Shown piece after piece: positions 39,657 through 51,938 of a stretch of 64,000 nt of DNA. Position numbers and translations under genes: made by a program. Numbering within the stretch: position 1 is the first letter of the stretch; each line of letters opens with the position of its first letter. The DNA comes from Fomitopsis serialis (Eukaryota; Basidiomycota; Agaricomycetes; Polyporales; Fomitopsidaceae): the NCBI RefSeq assembly GCF_022376445.1, contig NW_025955045.1, forward strand, positions 62,001 to 126,000, written 5' to 3'. The notes beneath the pieces are model-generated. The model was not told the DNA's origin and did no database searches. It saw nothing but the letters and a program-made list of their open reading frames with translations.

Positions 39657-41902
39657 ATGCCTTCCACTGTGGCACATGGTGTGACTGTGGCAGCCCCCAC
39701 GAGGCCACAATCTCCACCGAAGCGGAAGAAGGTCAACCGTGACGCCGCCACAGTCCGCAAAATGGCAGCCCGCAACAAGCTCAAAAACCAAGAAATCGAC
39801 GCAGCGATTTCGAAGTGGTACGACGACAGTGAGGCGCTCGCCAACAGCCTCGCAGAGCAATATGGTAACAAGCCCCAGCACTATATGAATCAGATGTTTT
39901 CCTCCGCAGACAAGTGGATGCATGCGCGCAAGCCGTCGGCCTGGAATGCCTGGCTGAGTGCTCTGGCAACTCAAGCTAATGAAGGTCAGTCCCATCGGTA
40001 TCCTCTTGTGCGCTTTGCAGTGCTGACACCATTGCCCAGACACCGATCCCGGAGACACCTCTCGCCTTCTCGACTTGCAGTCCGAATACCGCGATTCCTA
40101 CGACAAGTTGACCCTGGAACAGAAGAATTAGTGTTTGAAAGTCCAGTCCAGTCCAGTCTTTTGACCCCTTGGAGGAAAGACTGGGACTGGGACTGGTCCT
40201 AGATTGACCCCAAAATGGTAGGACTGGGACTGGACTGACTGCAACCAGTCCTTTGCAGTCCAGTTGCCTCCAAAGACTGGTTGCAACTGGTTGCAACTGC
40301 ACATGCAGTCCCAACTGGTCCTGACTGGTCCTGACTGGTCTTTTGCCAGTTGCAACTGGTTTTTTCAAGCAATTGTGTCTGACAAAGTGACTCACGCTAC
40401 TGTGATATGGTATATGACCACAGGCAATGGTGTGTATCCCATGGGAGCATCACAGTTCACTGAGTTCAGTCCATAATGACTGATACAGGCAAGGCATATG
40501 ATGTCAGTAAGGGTGAGACAGGTATACCTACCATATTAGGCATAGGTGGAGGTGCATAGACAGATGATACATGTTGCCTAAATAGGCCACATCATCCATG
40601 TGTCCACCATCTGGTGCCTATCCTATGTATTACTGCTATTTATGACCCCAAAAACATCCCATTTGGCCATGTACACCAGCATATTAGGGGGGTGGCCAAA
40701 GACCAGTTGCAACTGGTTGCAACCAGTCTTTTGACCAGTCCCTCCAATTTGCCCAACCCTGGAAGACTGCAACTGGACTGGATAGGACCAGTCCTACTTT
40801 GACCAGTCCAGTCCAGTCTTTCTAAGGCCAGTCCCAGTTCAGTCCCAGTCTTTTTCCAGTCCATGGACTGGACTTTCAACACTAAGAAGAATCAATTCAT
40901 TGAAGATTTGAAGGACACCAGGAACTCGAGGAAGCGCGGCGTGCAGCTCAGCGCGCGGAGCCGCTTGCTTGACTTCAATGCGACTGTCAATCTTATCATT
41001 TGTCTGGTAAGCTGTCGTGTACTTTCACTGGTGGTCCCCTCTCACTGTGTGCAGTTCAAGGGTCTCAAGGCACGCGTTGGCGTCGAAGGGTTCTTCTGTC
41101 TTGTGCGGTCGAGTACCAAGTACAATGTGTCCCCTCACCTCTGGTTCAGCTCGGCGCAACTCGGCAAGTATCTTCGGCTTAATATCAAAGGCTTCGACCT
41201 CGAGAAGATTGGGCTATTGGCGGAGGCATTTGTGGTGGCCGGCTGCGACTGGATGAGTAAGTTGTCATGATGCATTGTTGTCTGAGCTAGTACTGAATCA
41301 TGTAGCCTTCCTCCACACGTCCAAGGACCAAGCGAACTTCTTGAAGACTGACATCCGCGACATGGTACATACTGCCCTCGGTGAGTGCATCAGTAATATG
41401 TTCTCGTCATCACTGACAATCTGCAGTCAACATCACCGGTAACCCGAAGATCATCATGAATTACAAGAGCTTCGAACACGAGATCGTCATCAAATACGGC
41501 ATTGACATCGAAGGGTGGACCCCCGGCAAGGATCGCTTCATCAATCCCTCGGACCTCTCAGACAGCCTCCCCCTCCTACGCACTCTCCACGAGGCGCTTG
41601 AGTCGGGGACTTGCAAGTTCATCCGTCTCAGCGCGGAGCAAGTCTCGGCACGCAGGAAGGCGTACGACGCTCGCGTCAATGCCGGCGAAGTCGTGACACG
41701 CAAGACTCGTAAGGACAAAGGCGGCTCGCACAAGAAGCCGCCGAAGCGCAAGGGCCGTAAGAAGGGCAAACACCGCAGTGATCAGCCGAGCGACGATGAC
41801 TCCAACTCCAGCGAGGACTCGGACGAGGACGACGAGGGCGTGCCGCGGCCACGCAAGCGCCGTCGTGTTGTGCAGGCGGGCGGGGCGGGCGAGGGCCAAT
41901 AG
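39657..41902 (+). pseudogene. KDZ accessory protein B, disrupted by a hAT MITE (element 1)
   Basis: The protein starts MPSTVAHGVTVAAPTRP with a basic N-terminus and IDAAISKWYDDSEALANSLA. After an intron (39986-40040) exon 2 reads DTDPGDTSRLLDLQSEYRDS and is interrupted at 40129 by an insertion whose first bases create a stop. Coding resumes at 40885 (NQFIEDLKDTRNSRKRGVQL), then FKGLKARVGVEGFFCLVRS, LEKIGLLAEAFVVAGCDWM, MNYKSFEHEIVIKYGI and a Lys/Arg-rich then Asp/Glu-rich tail. The relative in element 2 (52281-55505) has the same parts. The alternating basic and acidic tail suggests nuclear action, but no function is known. Without the insertion the frame would be open. Confidence 0.8.
40129..40884. 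mobile_element. hAT-like MITE inside KDZ accessory gene B
   Basis: The ends are tagtgtttgaaagtccagtc and its near-complement ggactttcaacacta. Perfect 8-bp duplications agaagaat lie at 40121-40128 and 40885-40892. Subterminal zones (about 40137-40370 and 40690-40870) are filled with cagtcc/ggactg words. There is no ORF. End sequence and duplication length parallel the element at 2550-4487, but the subterminal repeats are different. Confidence 0.9.
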
Positions 41903-42220
41903 GACTGGAGGTGGAGATAGCTAGTATGTCCTCGTGGTGGCTCTGCTGTTTCGTACTCGCCTTGCCCATGCTCGTGGATACCTTGTGTCGATTCTCCTTG
42001 TGGTACGAATGCTTCTGTAATACTCTATCATCTTATGCATGTTCCCAGCACCATTCACATGTGATGATAAGACCTAACAACCAATCCTACATAGTACAAA
42101 GCTACCTACAAAGCTAACTATGTACAGGAGGTAAGTATGACTTAGCCTTGACTCGACAGAAGGGAGCGCCGGCGGGGCTGGACCGTCTTACCTAAAAGGG
42201 AAAGGAAGGAGTAGTGGCGG
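41903..42220. other. Non-coding 3' part of KDZ element 1
   Basis: About 320 bp between the accessory B stop and the right terminal repeat. It would hold the 3' UTR; nothing else is seen. Confidence 0.6.
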
Positions 42221-42720
42221 AAGCGCCAGCGGGGAGCCTCGATCGTGTTACCCAGAAGGGAAAGCGCCGGCGGGAGCCCGGTCACGTTACCGGAAAGGGA
42301 ACGGAAGAGAGAGCGCCGGCGGGGAGAGGAAGTGCCGGCGGGGAGTCTGGACCGTGCTTCCAAAACAGGAAGGGGCGGGAGATGGGCGCGGAACAGCGGG
42401 CGGGAGCGGAAGCCTGACGCCGATAAGGGTAGGCGCGCGGCGAGCGGGGACTCGGGCACGTGCGGACAGTGCCGAGGGCAGCACGTGAGGGCAAGACCGG
42501 CCAAGACACGTGAGATTGAGAAGGGAGACACGTGCGGGACGGGCTAGGCAGAGGCACGTGAGCTAGCCCTTTGCGGCGAGGTAAGTGGCTTAGATCTCCC
42601 CGGCTTTCTGAGGAGGTTTCTCTACGGGTAAGGCAATCTGTCCGATCGGGGCTAATAGGCCGGATCACATGGGGGTCTACGATGTGGCTAATCAGCGGCT
42701 GATCGTGGGATGATCAGGTG
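42221..42720 (-). repeat. Right terminal inverted repeat of KDZ element 1
   Basis: Inverted copy of 28854-29442 lacking one internal 89-bp block. It ends ...gatcgtgggatgatcaggtg and is followed by the target duplication ctccgct. Confidence 0.9.
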
Positions 42721-45465
42721 CTCCGCTTCGGCAACGGGCGCTTAATTGAGCGCTTAGTCAGCGATGTAAGTGCACACTGTTACTGCAGCACAATTCACTT
42801 GTTTTGGGGTCAAGAAAATGCGGATTTATCAGACAATATTCCAGGATATATGTGGAGCATCCCTGAGCATATTTACAAGTGGAGAAGATTCCCTATATGG
42901 TCATTCAGTGCTGAGACATCAAAACATGCATGTTATTACCATTTTCCCCCACCAATAGCTGTGCTGTGCAACTTCCAGACACATCCATGCATTGTAAACT
43001 ATGCACATATCTATACTTGCTGGGGAGAGGGCCATGGCTGGCAGTACGATCCCATTGGTTTAGACACATTGAGGTGTGAAGAATTCAGTATTTCCCATTT
43101 TCACTGTCTAGTTGCTGCCTGGCAGCCCAAATACTCTATGCATCCTGTTTATCTACATTGTTGATTTCAGTGCTCCATCATGAGCAATATTACAATTGAG
43201 CAAGTAAGCCACCATGTGTTGTGTGTCATTGCTATATTCATAGGAAACTGTCTGTGAAGAGCACATACTTACACTGAGACTTGCACATGGAATCATTATT
43301 GCTTTTGCTCAGTATTCCAGTAATGCCTACTCAATGGTCATGGCATCCAGTCATAAGTCCCATGAACACAAAGGTTTTCAACCTTTGTGAGATAACTTTT
43401 GGTTTCATCTGCTGGCTGACACTTACTTCTTTTGTATGCATGCACAATTCACCATCATATTGCTCTTGTTCAACCACCCTCTCAATATATACAGATTCTC
43501 TACTGTTTGTTTGGAATGGCAGGTACTTCACCAGATATTACCACAATGCACCATGTGTAATGATACCTGCTTCTTGGACCCTCCCATGATATATACAACA
43601 CTGTTAAAATGGCACACGTGTTCACTCCTGGGTTATGGTGTTATTGTGTGCCTTTCCATATACCATCAAAGAATCCAGCATGAGTAGCTAACATTTTATG
43701 ATAACATGTGAAGGGAAATGTTGCTCCCAATGAGAGTAATCCAAAGTCACTTATTATTGACTAGAGATCTAGAAAAGGACAGTCAGATATTTGCCCAGAA
43801 GTCCACTATAAGCATGGTCTGTTGCTGGTTGCCTAGTAAGCAAAGAAAGTCTGAGTGACAGTAGACATTGTACAAATAGACATCATCAATCCATGGTACA
43901 ATCATTCCCTGCCCATATGAGCAAGCCCAGAGCTGCCAATTATATCACCCAAGGCTCATTGCATAACTTGAACAATAGGACCTGGTAACACATCAGCCTA
44001 TAATATGATGGTAGAGGTTAGATATGCTCCAAGCAATTATCACATGAGGGAATAGAGTTGGTGTCATCTCATTCTCCTCCAGCACTGCAGCAACTATGAA
44101 GGGCTGGGATGTATGGTAAGTCTGCATGTCTAGTTGCTCACCTCATGACACTGGTGGTGTATACAGTTCTCTAGAAAGAGTAGCAAGTGCACAGTACAGT
44201 GTCTCTGCGTCACTTCTAGGATCAGTACAGTGTGAACAAATTCTGGAACCCATATTTGTGATGGCTATGCCATTATACAAGGGACATGCAAAGCAAATTT
44301 ATGTTATGAGTGTTTCCAGCATTGAATGGTACCTTTGTGCTGCAGGTATTCACTGTTGAGTGATCATGGTCCACATAAGGGGCTGAGAAGCCAATTACTA
44401 GTTACAGCAAGTAGTACAAGGTGGGAATCATACATAACATTTCCTTGTTTTGTCTGCATTTTCTGAGCCCAGACTCAACAACTAATTCAAACTTTCCAGG
44501 TCAGCTACTACATAGTATTCACACAATTCATAGGTAATTGGTAAGCATCACAGGAAACACAAACAATGTAAAAGAATGAGTGAGCATGTGATTTTCATTG
44601 TGCTTTGTTGAATGGTGCCATATCTATATGAAAGTATGGGAAGGATACTATGTACAGACTCTATGACACATCATATATGTGACTGAGAATATACACAACA
44701 GTTTTTTTTCATTTTTGGGAGGCCACAGCACAGCAAATACAGTGTCACTGATGAGCTTGTGGCTGGCATTCAAGCTCACTCCACAGTTTGGCAGCCTGCA
44801 TGTTCAGGGCCTGTTGAGCTGTTGAACTAACACAACAGCTTAGGATCCTGTTTGGAGTTGCCAGTTCCTGACAATTCCAGGTGATACTGGTGGTTACAAG
44901 ACATACAAAGACTCACTGAAAGAGTGGCTTATATCAGGCCATGCATGGGAAACTCTGCACTATCATAGGTTTTTTGCCACATGCAAGCCTCAATAGTGAG
45001 CACAATATGAATGTATAGTACTCCTGGATTTCTCTCTGATTTCCCTGCTATTTATCCAGTACTGCAGAGGCCATCAATGGCCAACTTCCTAAATGGGCAG
45101 GAGACTAACCATATATGGCAGGTTTCCATGTCTGCTTCAAAGACTCTCCTCATACCTGTGGAGCTCTCTAGTAAACATGCTTACCAAGATCTGCTCATAT
45201 GCCTCAGTATCACTTCTCATGGTCAGTACTCTCAAAGATACCTAATATGGACCACCCCCATCAGTATCCATGAAGCATCCCATGGAGAAGGAATATTTGG
45301 GTATTTTTGCGCATTTAATGGGGCTCTAGTAAGAGCTCAGTTAGTGTGGCTGAAAGCCATCAAAAAACTCGGCATGAAGAGCTGAGATTGAAGAATTACT
45401 TTAAAGGGGAATGTTTGTCAGCATCCCAGCCAATGGGAGTGCTCCAAAATCCCTTTTGAGTGACC
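42721..45465 (+). repeat. R-family repeat unit, forward orientation
   Basis: A complete unit. It starts with the unit-start motif (gcttcggcaacgggcgctta at 42725) and ends with the unit-end motif (gagctgagattgaa, then caaaatcccttttgagtgac). From 43019 onward it matches 1836-6226 inverted but lacks the hAT element of that copy, giving the empty target at about 44758-44785. No gene. Confidence 0.8.
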
Positions 45466-45482
45466 GGAGTCGTCGACAGGCC
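45466..45482 (+). repeat. Left arm of the type A palindrome split by KDZ element 2
   Basis: Same 17 bases as the left arm at 28809-28825. Its partner arm is at 57407-57423, beyond the transposon. Confidence 0.9.
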
Positions 45483-45489
45483 AGAATTC

Positions 45490-46283
45490 CACCTGCGCTT
45501 CCCACACTATGCCATCAATTAGGCTTGACACATGATAGCATGTGATCGCCCTAGTTAGGCTTCGTCCACACCGATCACCTTACACTGCGTTAAACACTGT
45601 GTTAAATCTGGGACTTATCAAACGAGTCCCTGGGCCCTCCGGCTATTCCGGGTACGCCCCGTGCGAGCGCTTGGCCGCTGCTAGCGAGGCAGGGCGCCCG
45701 ATGCCATCAGGTCCCGTGATGGACGTCCCGTATGGTTCCTCGCCGGATATGGCAGTGCCTCTGGCCTCGCCACATCATCAGGCGCGCTCGCCGTCAGCGT
45801 GCTCCCGCCACCCACCCCTTTCCCGTTATAGACAGCCCACATGTGACTGCCCATTTCGGTTCTCTGCTGGCACTCCCGCGTGATCCTGGATGATCGGAGC
45901 CCGGTGCTCCGCAACGTGATCGCTGGCCCGTGCGCACCGTGCTCGCCGGCGCTTCCCTCTCCTGCCTGCTTACCGCCTACACCATCGTGCTCACCAGCAC
46001 TTCCTCTCCCCTTGCTTGCTCACCGCTTCCACTGCCGCGCTCGCTGCTCGCCGTGCCCGCTCATCGTCGACACCATCGTTGTCGTGCTCGCTGGCGCCTT
46101 CCATCCCCTGCTTGCTCACTGCCCCTAGCACCGCGCTCGCTGTACTGGCCCCTCCCCGGCCTGGTGCCACGTGTGCTGTGCCAGCCGGTGCCCCCGTCGT
46201 CGTGCCAGCTCATCATGCCTGCCGTCGTGCTCGCTGGCACCCTTGGTCTCGCCCAGTGCCGCCTCCCCGCTGCCGTGTACGTC
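45490..46283 (+). repeat. Left terminal inverted repeat of KDZ element 2
   Basis: Matches about 56820-57398 inverted. It is longer by roughly 200 bp (about 45985-46195) of repeated gctcgctggcgc/gctcgccggcgc words. ORFs on both strands are low-complexity shadows. Confidence 0.85.
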
Positions 46284-46593
46284 TCGCCTCTCCGCCTCAC
46301 CTTCTCTCAGGATTCAATGCCCCGCTGTCCGTGCCGCATCTATCAACCAGCACGGTGCTCGGTCGACAACGTTCCCCAGTAGCACCATCACGTGTCACGC
46401 TTGCCAGTCCCCTTGCTATCCTTACGACTCGTCGCCATGTACGTATCTGTTTCTGCTCTTCCCTACCCCGCATCGTCGTGGTTGACATGACAAGCTTCTT
46501 GCCCTGCAGGCAAGTGTTCGTCACAGCCTGTAGACGGGAGCTTGTGGCATCTCCGCTTCGCTCTGCCCTTGGTCTCGACACCTCATTTCCGCC

Positions 46594-49500
46594 ATGAATA
46601 AGAAGAGGAAGACCGGGCTGTCGAAGGCGATCAAAGTCACCTATGGCTCTCCCTTCGGGAGAACTGAAACCACGACTCGGCTCCGCTTAGGCAGCTCTGG
46701 CGTACGCTGCGAGCGAAGGGAAAGGGAACAGCGGGAGACAGTTGTTGGTATGTCTTTGCTGTGTATACCCTTCTGAGTGCTCATTTCAACAATCAGGCAT
46801 GTGTCTCGATGATCAGGAGGTGTACAGACACCTCGTCACAGAGTCGAACGAGGAGCCTTCTGTGGAGGAGGATTGCGTGGATATCATACCCCCGGGCGAG
46901 GAAGGCATGGTATTGAGTGGTGAGGATGAGCTCTGCAGAACGATCTTCCTTGAAGATGGGGTGAAAAGGTGCGTCAGACTCCTGTCAAATCTCGACAACG
47001 TGTCAACATTCTTCGTGAAGGAAACATAGGGACATTCGGTCGCGGAAGAATCAGGTCGCCATCCGCGAGAACGAGTGGAGGGAGCAGCGAGATGACCTGG
47101 TTGAAGGGTATCTTGCTTGGAGAGCAGGCGACGTGGTGGATGCACGACCTGAGCATTGTGCATGGCCGCTTTGGGCTATTGATTTCTTTGGTATGTTCCT
47201 CGTGTTCTGTGTTGGTTTCTTGCCATGATATCAGATACAGGGAGTGAGTCGAAGACGTTTGTGGCCTGTGGCATCGACATGCGCATCAACCCCACGCTCA
47301 CTCGGTATGGCTACATTGGTACAGCACCCCTCGAACCCTCCGTCGCGATCTCCTTCCATGTCCTTGAGGCCTTCTGCGCCCAGCATCATGCCTGCCCTCG
47401 ATTCAGCATCCAGGCGCAGGTGAAAGCCCTCTGCCGCCTGCAGGCTGTAAGTCATACATTTCTTTTGGAACATGTCATTGATCACTATCCCTTTAGGTTC
47501 CATACAAGCCCTATCTCTGTACACAATTCTGTATTGCCTACGACGTCTATCTCAACATCTATATCGCGTCGACAGCCTCATTAACACAGCGCTTGGGCAC
47601 GACCTCCCGGATTGGTGCATGTGGCATGCCTGTGCACCCTGCCTCTATGTGCTCGAGGGCGAAGATCCATTGACCCCAGCTCTCCTCGCCACCATGGACG
47701 GTAACCAGTCCCTCAAGCTCGTCGATGACGTGTTCCGCCCTGGCACAACACGTGAGGATCCCCGCACCGCGCGCACAGACCTCTGGCTATCCCCAGAGGA
47801 GGTTGACGTCTACAAGGATGATGTCCATTCGAGCCGAGTACGTCATCAAACATTTGATAGATGACGTGGTGATTGATCCAACCAGGGGCCGCCAAAGCCT
47901 GCCACATCAGTGCCTGGCGATGCCGGCCCATCGTCCTCCAACAGTACCCAAGGTGCGGCTGCTCCACAAGATGATGACATGGACTGGCTCAACGTCAATC
48001 AAGGCGACATTCTCGCCGAGCCCGTCACTGTCTGCATGGAACGCTGGCGCAACGCTGGCCCCGAGGTGCGAAAGAAGATGTTCGCGCTGTTCTCCATCAC
48101 TGGGATCTTCGTGGCCGTTTGCCGACATGGCCAGCTTCTGATCATGTGCGACATGATCCAAAGCGGTGAGCTGTACGTTTCTGACATCATTCTAGTATAG
48201 CTACTGATTGATCTGATTGTTGCTTGCAGCATGAAATATCCGCTCGCCATCATCGCGAAGATGATCGACGTATACGGCAACGACATCAAACTCGGCTATG
48301 ACATAGCATGCGTGTTCGCGAAGACTGTGGAGACAAGCTCCCATTGGTGCAAAGGCGCGGGCGGCGCGCTTCTCGGGTGTCGTAGCCGCCTTCCATGGCT
48401 ATAGCCACAACAGGGGATGCCAACTGGACTGGCATCCTCTGTATACGGAAGGTGTCGGTAAGGAAGACTTCAAAGGTTGTGAACACCTGTTTTCTGAATC
48501 CAATGCACTTGCTGCGGGTACACGGCTTTCGACTGCCTTCCACCGCCATCAAGCAATTGAGGAGTTTTTTGGGCACTGGGCTGAGCGAAAACATGTAGAA
48601 TCGGGTGAGTACTACGTACTTGTCTCTGGTGTTGCTGACCAATTCAGCCTTGTTCATCTGGAACAACTACCGGCAAGCTCTAGAAATCATTTGTCTTGAT
48701 GGTGAGGTCGTCCGAGTGCTGTCAGATGAACTACGAGCAGGACCAGCCGAATACGAGAACTATGTTGCAGAAGAGCGCGCGTATCTACGTCGCCTGAAGG
48801 CGGAACCATTGTCGGTCAGCCGTCGGATCGATTACCTGGAGGTATTGCTGAAGTTAGAGAATGCCTGGTAAGTGTCATCTTCGAGATCCTACCTGCACTC
48901 ACTTCTGGTTGCAGGCAAAAATTGCAAGCTGCAAAGACAGAATACATCTGTGCTGAACACATGAAGCGCATCGGTGCCGCAAACCCCAACGAAACAACCA
49001 TTCTATCACTCTACTCAAGCACGTTTGGGCGTTGGAAAGCCCTTGACAAAGAAGCACAAATCATCAAGCTTGAGCTCGAGCTTGCCGACCGTTGGCAGCC
49101 AGCAGACGCGATATACAGGCAGTACCTCGGTGAGCTCGATCAATGGAAATACAGGTGCACGCTCAACAACCTCGAGTGCCTGGTCGTGCAGCATCTCCTT
49201 GAGCTCACGAAGCTGGGAATGAGTGGCACAGGTGAGTACTCAGTACTACTCACAGTTCGCGGCCACTTGTATTCTCATGCATTCACAGGGTACAAGATGC
49301 GCGAGAAGATTGGGAAGGCACTGAAGACCCGCGCAGAAGCAGTCCGAAAAGCTCTCACCGAGTACAATCACCGTGCCGCCCAGCTCGTCCTGCCATGGCC
49401 GTCGCTGACATGGTCCGAGGTGATGGAAATGACAACATTATCAGAGTTTGACCTGCTACTAGACGCACGTCAAGATATCCGACAGCTCCCATGGGCTTGC

Positions 49501-49950
49501 AGAGCGAATTGCAAAGCCATGACAGCGTACTTCAATGTCAAACGAGTGGGCAAAGAAATCAAACATCTCAATGTGGAGATGGTACGGCTCTTTACCTTCA
49601 TTATTGACGAGCACTACGACTTCTATCATGCCATCTCTCGCAACCTCATCTCGAGGCCAGAACTCGCTCACGAACTCTCGACAAGGTGGCTTTACCGCAA
49701 TCAGGTAAACAAAACGATTGTGCACCGTCTCTACAAGGTCACGCAGCTCCCAGGTTACACTGGGAATCTGCTGCACGGTTGCCATCCAGGTCGCGACCTG
49801 GCGTCTTCGTTTGGGTTGCCTCTCCCGACGTGGGCAGCATGGAGCAATGGTGCCACTCTACTACCGCGCGACGAGGCTCGCACTGATGACGACGAGAGTG
49901 GCGATGATGAGGATGTACCAGGGATGGAGGGTGAACAAGAGGCTGCGTAA
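46594..49950 (+). pseudogene. KDZ transposase, element 2, nearly complete with one frameshift
   Basis: Starts MNKKRKTGLSKAIKV. The N-terminal region has INPTLTRYGYIGTAPLEPSV and Cys/Trp-rich stretches around CMWHACAPCLYVLEG. KDZ core: MDGNQSLKLVDDVF (first Asp, about 47697), LSPEEVDVYKDDVHSSR, KYPLAIIAKMIDVYG with GYDIAC (second Asp, about 48295), then AFHGYSHN, DWHPLYTEGVGKEDFKGCEH (candidate Glu). The C-terminal helical part ends in an acidic tail (DDDESGDDEDVPGMEGEQEAA). Several short introns join in frame. Between KTVETSS (about 48335) and GAKARAARFSGVVAAFHG the frame shifts by one base with no plausible intron, so this copy is probably inactive unless the base is a sequencing error. Otherwise it is the intact model for element 1. 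Confidence 0.85.
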
Positions 49951-50398
49951 TTCCTTACATTCGTAGATAATCTCGGAGCACAATCGGCAGACATTACAGA
50001 GAGTGCGGCGGAACTTCTCGATTAGCATGTATACACGAACGAACTTGAACAAATGAATGTAATGCCATTTTTTGATTGCTACATTAGTGGGATTCCCTAC
50101 TTCAAGGAAATGCAGCCCTACTTCTAGGAAATGCAGAGGACATTGCACGGAATTTGCGGCCACAGAAGGAGGCATTTGACGAAACTGTTATGCGCTGCAC
50201 GTACGGTGCGTGCAGTCGTGCAGGCATAATTGTGTTCACCGCGCGCCAGCCACACTTGCGCTCTCACCATATCACACTCGCACCGCTCTCATCACTCGTG
50301 CTCTCACCGCATCATCTCGCTCACTCCTACTCTTCTGCAGTCACTACTCAAACTCTGCCACTCTCGGCTTCCGTCTCATGGTTAAAACCTATCGTGCA
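49951..50398. other. Intergenic region between transposase and accessory A (element 2)
   Basis: About 450 bp with no gene. It includes a short direct repeat (actt ctaggaaatgcag-type words at 50090-50135) and should hold the accessory A promoter. Confidence 0.5.
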
Positions 50399-51938
50399 AT
50401 GAGCAGAGCAGTTGCTCTCCCATTTGAGCAATGCTCGTTCAACCCACTTGGCATTTGATCTGTGCATACTCACTGGGGGCGCAACGACAACTACCGCAAG
50501 AACCACGATAAGTTCGACAAGATGGACATGCTATACTTCATCATCGACTGCCACAAGGACGGCAAGCACGTTCCCCCTCACGGGGAGTTCCACAAACTCT
50601 TCTTCACCGCGCGGGAGCACAATACGTCGGACTCGGAGGGGTATGTGGAGAAAATGGCATTTAGGATTATGTTCGAGGAGATCGTATATGACGTGGTGCG
50701 TGGCTTGATTCTCACAAGTATATAGAGTGCTCACTTGTTGCTGTTCCTGCAGCTGACAGCATGGGATCGGTTCACCGGTGGTGCCACTGTCATGATGCAT
50801 GTCAATGCCAATGTTCCACCAAACACGGTCCTGCACGTCCAGAACGTCAAGATCCATGCGTACATTCCTCCTCCTCTCGTCATCGAAGATCGACAAGCAA
50901 GATACTCTATCGCGCGCATGGCACAAGAGTTCGCGAAGGAAATCGGTATCCCTGCTATCCGTCAATTCCACTCTGCCTACAACACATCCATCAAGTCGTA
51001 TGCTCTCATCGAGCACCCCGAAGGTCCGTTCGCATCAACACCTCACCACGGTGTTCGCTCTGCCTCTCGGACGCCCCTCATCCCACCTCCTTTGCACAAA
51101 ATGACCCAGTACATGTTCTATGGATGTCCGGATGGCGAGGTTGAGGATATGATCACGGCCGAGGAGGAGAAGCACCAGCCCTGCACGACGAACCTATTGC
51201 CTCTCTACGAGAGTGATCACACCTCGTCAGAAGGGCCGGGATCGGTGCCGGAGGGTGACGCCCCTCCATCGGAAGGGAGTGTGGCCTCAGACAGCGATGA
51301 CACCCTCGACGAGAGCGATGAACTTCGCACTCGCGAGCAGGAACACCTGCTGGAGATCCGGCTCCTGAAGGAGAAGCTCGAGAAGCTCGAGCGGCGCAGC
51401 AGCATTCAATTCGTCGAGCTGTCGTGCCGCAGTGAGGAGCTGGAGATCCTCAAGCTCCAGCTTGGTGAGTGGCCACCAGTCCCCTCGACTCTAACACTAA
51501 TTGGCTGCAATAGCTCTCGCGCGCAACCCGACGCCTGTACCGGTGGCGCTCGCTGACTCGGAGACCTCTGGGGCGCGGGCGCAGACTGTTATCTCTGATA
51601 CCATGCCGTCTGTCTCGTCCATCTCGTCCATCTCGAGTCCCGCCGCGTGCGCCCCACAGACGTATGGCGACAATGTTCCGCCTAGTCAGCGAGTCCCTCT
51701 CTTCAGGCAACCGGCTTCTCCGTGTCACCCTGTACACGCTCTGCTTGTGCCTTTCGGCGAGCACTCCAAGAAGGCCCTTGCCGAGTTTGGTCTTCCCGAC
51801 AATTGGTACGAGACTTTTTGGAAGCTCGAACGCAACTCCCTTCCTGAAAACTATGTTCACGAGATCAACCTTCATGGTCTTCACATGGAGGTGGCGAGGG
51901 AGCTGGCGGCTGTGATGAAGAAGGACCAGGGACTTTGA
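50399..51938 (+). CDS. KDZ accessory protein A, coiled-coil (element 2)
   Basis: Same domain order as 37770-39371. A short N-terminus MSRAVALPFEQCSFNPLGI is followed by an in-frame TGA (50456-50458), then SVHTHWGRNDNYRK and MDMLYFIIDCHKDGKHVPPH. This lines up with FGRSEQ..MHKDGRHTVEKD of element 1, so the TGA looks like a premature stop. Otherwise translation would begin at the internal Met near 50522. After an intron (about 50699-50753) come LTAWDRFTGGATVMMHVNA, VKIHAYIPPPLVIED and the coiled coil (EQEHLLEIRLLKEKLEKLER). After a second intron come a Ser/Pro linker and the C-terminal domain FGLPDNWYETFWKLERNSLP. Function unknown; conservation across two KDZ families implies a role for the transposon. 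Confidence 0.7.

Larger units (their letters stand above)
28854..42720 (+). mobile_element. KDZ DNA transposon, element 1 (13.9 kb, defective)
   Basis: Both ends begin cacctgatcatcccacgatc as inverted repeats. They are flanked by perfect 7-bp duplications ctccgct at 28847-28853 and 42721-42727. The long terminal inverted repeats are 28854-29442 and 42221-42720. The cargo, all on plus, is a KDZ-family transposase (29571 to about 37560), accessory A (37770-39371) and accessory B (39657-41902). Three younger insertions lie inside: a foldback element (30776-34330), a gag-like insertion (34881-36430) and a hAT MITE (40129-40884). The element cannot make a working transposase. Confidence 0.93.

Noticed and set aside
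42721..45489. hAT insertion in the forward R copy
   Set aside because: The corresponding target near 44758-44785 is uninterrupted, so this copy is the empty site.
45542..46597. Pro/Ser/Arg-rich ORFs in the KDZ 2 terminal repeat
   Set aside because: They lie in the terminal repeat, recur inverted at the other end, and are open only because of GC-rich composition.
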